From: Bathynomus jamesi
Taxonomy: Eukaryota; Arthropoda; Malacostraca; Isopoda; Cirolanidae
Direction: 5' to 3'
NCBI GenBank assembly: GCA_023014485.1
Contig: JAJOZX010005514.1
Span: 247,686-311,685, forward strand
Length of the DNA: 64,000 nucleotides
Below, in pieces: positions 56,728 to 64,000 of the stretch. The notes under the pieces are model-generated. The model was given only the letters and a program-made list of their open reading frames with translations, was not told the DNA's origin and made no database searches. Both the position numbers and the translations under genes were made by a program. Positions within the stretch are counted from its first letter, which is position 1. The number at the start of each line of letters is the position of its first letter.

Positions 56728-57140
56728 TTTTTTTCTGAGTTTCCCCATTAACCCCACCCCCTCCCCCGTTACCCCACCCCTCCCCCAATACCCCTCCCCC
56801 ACCGCTCTCCCCATTTACCCCACCAATTTTTTTTCTGAGTTTCCCCATTAACCCCACCCCATCCCCCATTACCCCACCCCATCCCCCATTACCCCACCCC
56901 TCTCCCAAACCCCCTCCCCCCCCCTCTCCCCCATTTACCCCCACCCTTCCCCCATTACCCCCATGGGGGGAAGGGGGCTGGCACCTTGCAAAGGATTTAC
57001 TTTAATTTTTTTTTAAGGGGGCTGGCACCTTGCAAAGGATTTACTTTAATTTTTTTTTGTTACATATATATATCGCATCTATTTTTCTGAGTTTCCCCAT
57101 TAACCCCACCCCTCCCCATTACCCCACCCCTCCCCCATTT
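56728..57140. repeat. C-rich minisatellite (G-rich on the - strand)
   Basis: Units of gtttccccattaaccccacc and cccccattaccccacccctc recur many times, in three blocks separated by gggggctggcacc-type sequence that itself occurs twice (56969-57000, 57015-57047). The - strand could form G-quadruplexes. Confidence 0.9.
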
Positions 57141-57156
57141 TGTGCCAAAATTATGA

Positions 57157-58122
57157 TTAAAAATGAAGAAATGGAAGAATTGTACCCCTAAAAGGGGGAG
57201 GGGCAGGATTTATGTTCGGGAATTTTTTTTTAGCATGGGAATTTTTTTTAGCATGGCCCATTGAAGCTCTCAAATATGATAAGATCAATGTTAACTTGCT
57301 GAAAGATCGCTCACAGTTGGCAATTGAAATTGCAATAGTGAGCATTATCTGAATAGCTACTCTCAAATTTGGAAAAACATTTTCATCTCCATACTGAACA
57401 ATAAACTTGAGGAGTTCCTCAGCTTTAGAAATCTGAACATTTGGGCGACTTTTCAGAAGCATCTTACAATCCAGGATTTCTTCATAAAGCTCAAAGCCGT
57501 CAATATCATTGCTATAAAACTGTCCAAGGTTGAGACAACTTTTCTTTAAGATATTTACCTCATGACTACTGTTGCTTTCCTTTGAGTCAAACAATAATCC
57601 TCTAGCATCTAAAAGAAATCCAAATTTTGAATCCAAGTCATGGAGACGGACAAATCTTTCTTCCATTTCATTATGGAGACGATCAATAGTTTCTTTCATT
57701 ATTCTCATCATTTCTTCTTTCGCAGTTAACCCTACATCCTTGGCTTTTTCACCAGGCATTTGTTTCTTCTTTCTGGGGCGTCTTTCTACTTGAATATCCC
57801 ATTCATCACACAGTTTCAGCCCTGCTTCAAGTGATTCACTGGCCAATGATTCTCGACTGCTTAAAAAATAATCTTGAAGGGCTTTTAAATCATAAGCAGC
57901 ATCATGAAAGTTCATGGTATGATCTTGGAGTCGTTTTTGAACACGATCAATCCGAACAAGAATTTTGTTCCAAAATTCAAGCAAAGCCAAGAAATGAAAA
58001 GTCAAAATTTGATTCAGCACCTGCCTTGCATCACCTCTTGTATCAGCAGTTTCATTTTGATCATCAACCATGTTTTGCAAGAGTTCCACTATAATATCAA
58101 AGTATTCATGAACAGGCATCAC
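57157..58122 (-). pseudogene. hAT transposase fragment (C-terminal dimerisation region)
   Basis: 321 codons open. The C-terminal part reads FPNLRVAIQIMLTIAISIANCERSFSKL (shown in part as FPNLRVAIQIML and SIANCERSFSKLTLILSYLR), the hAT dimerisation motif of the zinc-finger-MYM-like transposase group. The part before it is helical, without the DDE core in view. After RASMG the frame runs into an aaaaaaattccc duplication and non-family sequence, so both ends are broken. Confidence 0.82.
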
Positions 58123-58984
58123 AGTAGGCCGGGTCGAATTTCTGGGGGCAGATCGGGCACTATGTGGGGCTTATGAATTGGGGTCCTGACCAACATACTC
58201 CAAAAGAAAGTTTATGCTCCCCCCGTACCACTAGCATCAGGCCCGGCCCTAGGGTTGCTGGCGCCCCGGGCAAGCTGAACTTCGGCGCCCTTATAAGTAT
58301 AATTTTTAAAAATTTCACAAGGAGGAAAAACTGCAAATGTAGGAATAAAGAGTTTATTACAATATACAAGCTAAAGAAAACAGTTCAAACACAGCATCAA
58401 AGTTTCAAATCCTTTCATTAATATAACTAGAAGAGAGAGACCGTATCTACATTACTGGCAATGATCTCCACACATTTCTGTTACAAAAAACACTGAGTGG
58501 AGGATGGTTGGGTGAGAGAAAGTCCGAAGGGTGCCGTTGATCTCCTAGAGATCTGTACTATGGCCTCTGCAGAACAGTGCAAGCCACAGAGGCCGTAGCA
58601 CTTCGGCATTGGTCCTAGGGATGGACTTCTAGCTTCTGAAGCCTGCAACAAGTTACATGACTTACATTTATATGACTTATAAATAAATCCATAATCAAAC
58701 TCAATGTGATAGTTAATGAATGCTGACAAATTAGCATACTGTATTCATGGTACAAAAGAAAAGAAAGTGAATTAAGAATTTAATAAGAATAAGTTAAAAA
58801 CAATTAAAAGCAAACACAAAAAAGAGGCATTCAAATTGGTACAGAATCTGAACAAATTGAGAAGCATACTATATTCGTTAAGTTCATGATGATAAAAACT
58901 GTAGACGTAACGAATTTTCTCCTAATAAATTAAAGAATATGAACAAAAGAACAGATGCTGAAAAACATACATTATCCTAACTAA

Positions 58985-59111
58985 AACATTTTTTTTCTCG
59001 ACTTTAGATCTGCAAATGTTTTCATAGCACTTTCTATATCTATCTTTTTTACAAGCTCATTTTCTATTGACAAAATTGCCAAAGAATTTAATGACGGTAG
59101 TGGAAATTTCC
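58985..59111 (-). pseudogene. C-terminal end of a hAT transposase
   Basis: Read on the - strand: LNSLAILSIENELVKKID followed by ESAMKTFADLKSRK, a C-terminal helix block seen in zinc-finger-MYM-like hAT transposases. It is cut by the BEL insertion at its upstream side (TTTCC, 59107-59111). Confidence 0.65.
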
Positions 59112-59828
59112 TGTGAAAAATGCTCTGTATGAATTGGTCCACAATTAACCCACCCCTTATATCTCCAGTCTAACTATAGAGTAGATTAAGTCTAGCCTTG
59201 TAGGGGTCAGCCTAGAGATTCCGGAAATGGTCCAGAGCGGGCAGATAAATTGAGGTCCACAGTAGGATTCCTCACCAAATTAGGTTAGGGCAATCTACCT
59301 TCACCTTTGTTAAGCTATGAGTTGATACTAGGTCTTAGGCCACAATGTAGGCCTAATTTGTCTGACCCAGCTTAATTTAATGAGTTTACTTTAACTGGGT
59401 TAAAACACAATTAGTCACTTACTGCTAGTTATTAGAGAGTCCCTTTTCCTGTCTTGTTTAATTGTTAAGAGCGTACTTGCTGGTGGGGATCTTTTTCGTT
59501 GTTGTTCTTCTCCTCCTCTCGTTCCGTCTTGTCGCCCCGTTCCTCGTTTTCGTTCTCCTTTGTTCTCCTTTTCCGGGGCTTTTTCCACCAGCGTCGTCTT
59601 GGTTTTTTCCTCGGTTGGTTGATCGGTAATGTATATCTATTACCGAGCACGCTCTTGTCACACAGTATATAAATACTAGTGTGGAGAATAACTCTGGTGA
59701 GCAACCAATTGGTTTCATCCACCCAGTTATTGACATAAAAGGAATTTAATAATTGTTAGATTAACTACCTACCTACTCAGTGAACCATTTTCGTTACCTC
59801 CCAACTACCCACTCATCAGTTTTCCATA
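59112..59828 (-). repeat. 3' LTR of BEL element 2
   Basis: On the + strand begins TGTGAAAAATGC and ends ttttccata; a purine/C-rich tactgggggccccgggag, probably the polypurine tract, follows inside the element. 717 bp, about 9 bp longer than its partner through small indels. Confidence 0.92.
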
Positions 59829-60066
59829 TACTGGGGGCCCCGGGAGATAAAAATTTTGGTGTCATTGTCACCAATTTTTATGTCTGAGTGTAGACTAGCT
59901 AACTATTTGACTGTAAATGCCTGTTAATCTGATTAACAGTGCCTATCCTCACCTTCTCATGGAGAAGGTGTAGCATTTAATTAGAAGAGAAAATATACAT
60001 CCATAGGATGAAACTGTCTATGGTCTTTACCATAAGAAAAGAAAAAGTGAAAGTTAGAAGATAAAA

Positions 60067-61553
60067 TTACAATTCCCCAGCATCTATTTTTTGTTGTAAA
60101 ACTAGTCGCGCCTTTAATGCTGTTTGTCGCTGAGGTCTTGTGTCTGTCAATGTTGTAGTAGGATGCGTTACCACTCCTACTGTCAAAGGAATAGTTACTG
60201 GAAGTTCAGTGTCTCCAGTTGTTACTGTCAGTGGAGAAGGTTCTCCAAAGTCCATTGTTTTGGGTCCAGACTCTAAAGGGTACAAAAGAGAAATGTCTCT
60301 TGTTGTGTCACCCGTTGAAGTCCTTAATTTGACCACTCTTGTTACCCCGTCTGCCCCTGGTCTGAGTTCTAAAACTCTAGCCAGAGGCCAGTATTGTCTT
60401 GGAGTACTGTCATGTATGAGAACAAGGTCCCCTACCTTAATTGTGTCAGACCAATCCTTCTTAGTCATTTGTTTATGTCTCTCCCTTAGACCCATCAAGT
60501 ACTCAGTTTTCCACTGTTTAATAAAATGAGCTTTAACTCTAGTTAAGTGTTGTAACTTAGTCTGGAGTTCATCGTGTCGTTGAGTCCAGTTTGGGTCTTC
60601 TGAAGAGTCTATATTGTAGTCCGGCAGGAGACTAACTTGTTCTCCCCGAATCAAATGATTTGGAGTTAATGGTTCCGGGTCATTAATGTTGTCACATAAG
60701 TGAGTGGTCTATTGTTGATGATGTTCTCAATCTCAGCCAGGAGAGTGAGCAACTCAAATAAGTGTATCTGTTTTTTACCAATTGCTTTCTTCAAGCAATT
60801 CTTTACTGTTTGTATATTCCTCTCCCAGATAGAACCATACCAAGGAGAGGCAACTGGAATATACTTCCACTTTATGTTTGAATTTTGTATATATAATTGT
60901 GTGAGTTCGTTGCTTAACAAGTCGTTGATGACTTGTTCACCAGCCTTGAAATATGTAGCATTGTCAGTCCAAACTGTCTTGGGTACTGAATGTCGTGCAC
61001 AGAATCTCTTAAAGACAGCAACAAAAGATTCTGCTGTAAGGTCCTCCACAACATCCAGATAAACAGCTCGTGAGCCAGCACATGTAAACAGTACAATGTA
61101 CATTTTTTGTTCAGTGTCAACCACCCCTACAGTCAATGCTCCTGTATAGTCAATGCCTACAGTCTCAAAGGGTCTGTTGAGAGTAACTCTCTCCTCTGGC
61201 AAAGCAGGAGGATTTGGTTTCCTATAGGGCCTAGCATGAATACGCCTACATGTGACACACTCACTCAGGACTGTTTTAACAGTGATCCTTCCCTTGGGTA
61301 TCCAATAAGTTTTTCTTAATGTAGTTAGTGTCTGTGGTACCCCCATATGATGTACATCATTGTGTGTTTGTCTGATGATTAATGTGGTCAAATAGCTAAA
61401 TCTAGGTAAAAGGATTGGATGTTTGCTTTTGTATGACAGTTTTGATTTGTCTAATCTCCCTTTACACCTTAGAAGGCCTTCCTCATCTCTGAACAAATTT
61501 AGATCCACAACTACTGATGGTACAGGTTCTTTTGTTTGTTTCCCATTAGTCAA
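60067..61553 (-). pseudogene. BEL element 2 integrase and C-terminal domain
   Basis: 61553-60666 (295 codons open): LLRCKGRLDKSKL, the HHCC finger (HNDVHHMG ... CVTCRRIHARPY), core Asp in VGIDYTGALTV, second Asp in VWTDNATYF, and SIWERNIQTVKNCL with the Glu. 60654-60067 in another frame carries MGLRERHKQ, VGDLVLIHDSTPRQYWPLAR, the BEL C-terminal domain. The frame change is near 60660. Confidence 0.93.
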
Positions 61554-61681
61554 GAATTCTAACTCTTTATTGTACTCTTTTTGTGTGCATGCCTATCCAG
61601 TACTTGGTTGCAACTTCTGTATAATTATGATTGTTTTTATTTAGCTGTTTGTTATTGTAGTTAAACAGTTGTGAGCAAACC

Positions 61682-62326
61682 TCAAACAGTAGGCTGTGAC
61701 CCTGACAAGTTTACTGAAATCAGAATACGTTCATAATTAGTGATTGGTTCAACCTTTTCATTTGAAAAGATTAAATTTAATGTCAAGTTAACTTGTTCCA
61801 CAGGCCATTGGTCTGTATTACAGAGCCACTTAGGTCCCATGAACCAAGTTTTGTTTGACTTCAACAACTTGTAGGATAAACCTCTGGTCAGAAAGTCTGC
61901 TGGATTTTGTTTAGTTGGAACATAGTGAAAGTTTACTTGTAGGCTTTCATTAGCTTCAGCTATTTCTTTTAGCCTATTTCTTACAAAGATATTCTTACTA
62001 TTAATGCTATCATTCCGTATCCAGGCAAGACAAATCTGACTGTCAAGCCAGATGTGGATATCAGTTATGTTCACATCATGGTAAGCATCCTTAAGCAATG
62101 AAATGGTTTTAATGGCTAATGCAGCAGCCAATAGTTCCAATTGAGGTATGGTTCGGGTAGGTTTGAGAGGTGCAACTTTCCCTTTTGCATAAATTAGATG
62201 ACTTTCTGTAGGACTTACAAGATACGCACAGCACCCATAAGCTTGTGTGCTTGCATCAGCAAACACATGAAGTCTCTGGGGCTTATCCCTAAACCCACAG
62301 CACCTTTGAATTTTAATGTTCTGCAC
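61682..62326 (-). pseudogene. BEL element 2 RNase H
   Basis: HVFADASTQAYGCCAYL (Asp), TIPQLELLAAALA (Glu), HIWLDSQICLAWI (Asp) and PTKQNPADFLTRG (Asp) are all present, so the catalytic set is complete. It is separated from RT by a frame change near 62350. Confidence 0.92.
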
Positions 62327-62384
62327 TTTTGTTAAATCAGCAGCTAACTTCTTCCAAGATTTTTGATCTTCATTTGTTATTGGA

Positions 62385-63077
62385 TCATCCCACCCAACAT
62401 TTGTCCTCCAAACTTCTTGGAGGAGAATCTTTGTTTATTGTTGAAGGCAGGAATAGACCCATGGGATCAAAAATTTTGGAAGCCTCTGATAATATTTGTC
62501 TTTTAGTATTTGCTTCCTCATCAAGTTTAAAACCTTTAGTACAGATTGAATCATGACTGTTAGAAGTTGCATCCAAATACCAGTTCATACCTAAAGTTTT
62601 AACTCTGTCTGATGGCTCAGTAAGACCATTATTATCCTTTAAAATCCTTTTGTTTAAATCCTCATCATTTGAAATCCACTCTCTAAGTTCAAAGTTACCT
62701 TGTTGCATAATGTTCTGAGAGTGTTCATAGACTTCAGATAATTCAGATTTTGTTGTTGTTGAGCCTATTAGATTGTCTACGTAAAAATGTTCCTTGAGGA
62801 AGTTCAATGTTAAAGAGTTATTAAACTGGTTCAAATGATGTCTAATTGTCAATGCTAATAGGCTAGGTGAGCAATTGGCTCCAAACAACACAACATTAAA
62901 TCTATAGGTTATGAACCCTTTATTCAAATCAAATGGATCCTTGAACCATAAGAACCTAAGTTGGTTCTTATCATATTCATTTTTAAGATTTATTCTCAAA
63001 AATGCCTTTGAAATGTCACTTTGTACGGCATATTTATCTAACCTGAACCTCAGTAAGATCCCCACACGGGCCACCAA
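62385..63077 (-). pseudogene. BEL element 2 reverse transcriptase, 5' truncated
   Basis: It begins in mid-domain (ILLRFRLDKYAVQSDISKAF) directly after the primer site and shows LFGANCSPSLLALTIRHHL (motif B region) and HFYVDNLIGS. Motif C is YVDN rather than the common YVDD, which is found in some BEL/Pao elements. The fingers region is deleted. Confidence 0.92.
63058..63077 (-). other. Primer binding site of BEL element 2
   Basis: On the - strand, ttggtggcccgtgtggggat follows the LTR end ...TTTTTCACA. The tggtggcccgtgtgggg form is common in BEL/Pao elements and differs from that of BEL element 1. Confidence 0.75.
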
Positions 63078-63785
63078 TGTGAAAAATGCTCTGTATGAAT
63101 TGGTCCACAATTAACCCACCCCTTATATCTCCAGTCTAACTATAGAGTAGATTAAGTCTAGCCTTGTAGGGGTCAGCCTAGAGATTCCGGAAATGGTCCA
63201 GAGCGGGCAGATAAATTGAGGTCCACAGTAGGATTCCTCACCAAATTAGGTTAGGGCAATCTACCTTCACCTTTGTTAAGCTATGAGTTGCTAGGTCTTA
63301 GGCCACAATGTAGGCCTAATTTGTCTGACCCAGCTTAATTTAATGAGTTACTTAACTGGGTTAAAACACAATTATCACTTACTGCTAGTTATTAGAGAGT
63401 CCCTTTTCCGTCTTGTTTAATTGTTAAGAGCGTACTTGCTGGTGGGGATCTTTTTCGTTGTCTGTTCTTCTCCTCCTCTCGTTCCGTCTTGTCGCCCCGT
63501 TCCTCGTTTTCGTTCTCCTTGTTCTCCTTTTCGCGGGGCTTTTTCCACCCGTGTCTTGGTTTTTTCCTCGGTTGGTTGATCGGTAATGTATATCTATTAC
63601 CGAGCACGCTCTTGTCACACAGTATATAAATACTAGTGTGGAGAATAACTCTGGTGAGCAACCAATTGGTTTCATCCACCCAGTTATTGACATAAAAGGA
63701 ATTTAATAATTGTTAGATTAACTACCTACCTACTCAGTGAACCATTTTCGTTACCTCCCAACTACCCACTCATCAGTTTTCCATA
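63078..63785 (-). repeat. 5' LTR of BEL element 2
   Basis: 708 bp, closely matching 59112-59828. Flanked by TTTCC at 63786-63790. Confidence 0.92.
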
Positions 63786-64000
63786 TTTCCTTTGTCAATT
63801 GTTTTTCACAGTTTGGTCACCATAACAGAAAGAATTAAAATCAGATTCTCGAAAATATTACTCCACTCAAGGAATTTTAACATTTTGGTTTTTTAGTTCA
63901 TTTTATTTATTATTTTCACATTTTTCTCTTTGTATTTGGAAGATCCCAAACACATGACGTGGCGCCCCCTAGCACGTGGCGCCCCGGGCAACTGCCCGAG

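Larger units (their letters stand above)
59112..63785 (-). mobile_element. BEL/Pao element 2, internally deleted (no gag or protease)
   Basis: LTRs 59112-59828 and 63078-63785; 5-bp duplication TTTCC at 59107-59111 and 63786-63790. On the - strand RT, RNase H and integrase follow, but the primer site abuts the middle of RT. Gag, knuckles, protease and the first part of RT are absent. It could only have moved with proteins supplied by another element. Confidence 0.93.
58236..64000 (-). mobile_element. hAT element, right end beyond the window, split by BEL element 2
   Basis: The left end CAGGCCCGGCCCTAGGGTTG continues ctggcgccccgggcaa. Near the window end, ggcgccccgggcaactgccc looks like the matching right inner repeat. 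On the - strand at 59111-58985 lies the C-terminal end of a hAT transposase. Its coding sequence continues at 63791 if BEL element 2 and one TTTCC copy are removed. Confidence 0.6.

Noticed and set aside
57157..58122. Host zinc-finger MYM-type gene
   Set aside because: Only the hAT dimerisation part is present, it is broken at both ends, and it sits among repeats; a transposase remnant is more likely.
1..64000. tRNA, rRNA or host exons
   Set aside because: I looked on both strands and saw no convincing cloverleaf, rRNA core or spliced host gene; a tRNAscan or Infernal run would be needed to exclude small ones.

Overview
The window reads as a piece of a large, repeat-rich invertebrate genome, most likely an arthropod and possibly a crustacean. 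The evidence is abundant microsatellites, Ty3/Gypsy and BEL/Pao LTR elements, APE-type LINEs, mariner, hAT, pogo and a Maverick/Polinton. I found no convincing host gene, rRNA or tRNA. Nearly every base that can be assigned belongs to a mobile element, and many elements sit inside one another.

Layout. 1-7812: Ty3/Gypsy retrotransposon (+). 8496-12859: pogo/Tigger relic holding a DDE transposon (8705-12373), which itself holds a 270-bp hAT-type MITE. 13020-32335: one LINE (- strand) broken by three first-level insertions: a second copy of the same LINE (14098-16397), a 2.5-kb DDE transposon (17879-20425) and a 10.9-kb BEL/Pao element (20961-31846, 5-bp target duplication). The BEL element contains another copy of the DDE transposon (25897-29278) and a hAT-type MITE (29901-30441). 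33953-36345: mariner with a 1-kb hAT-type insertion. 36440-39146: LINE 3' fragments, a Tc1/mariner relic and hAT-like sequence.

The centrepiece is a Maverick/Polinton with exact ends: 39153-56348 (17,196 bp), both termini AGTAGTATA(A/G)CCGC, long terminal inverted repeats and a perfect 6-bp target duplication AACATC. On the - strand it carries protein-primed-type DNA polymerase B and two proteins I do not recognise. On the + strand it carries packaging ATPase, a small basic protein, a conserved unknown protein, chromodomain integrase, minor capsid (PX), a very basic core-like protein, major capsid (PY) and an adenain-like protease. A small gene on the - strand can be read as three phase-compatible exons. 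The capsid genes are open, whereas polymerase, integrase and ATPase are broken. Several of the breaks fall in homopolymers, so assembly error must be excluded before calling them decay. Small proteins with adenain-type cleavage sites, TATA(A)AG boxes before several genes and overlapping start/stop codons suggest a virus-like expression programme.

56355-64000: a hairpin, a C-rich minisatellite, a hAT transposase fragment, and a second hAT element split by an internally deleted BEL/Pao element (59112-63785, TSD TTTCC) that has lost gag and protease.
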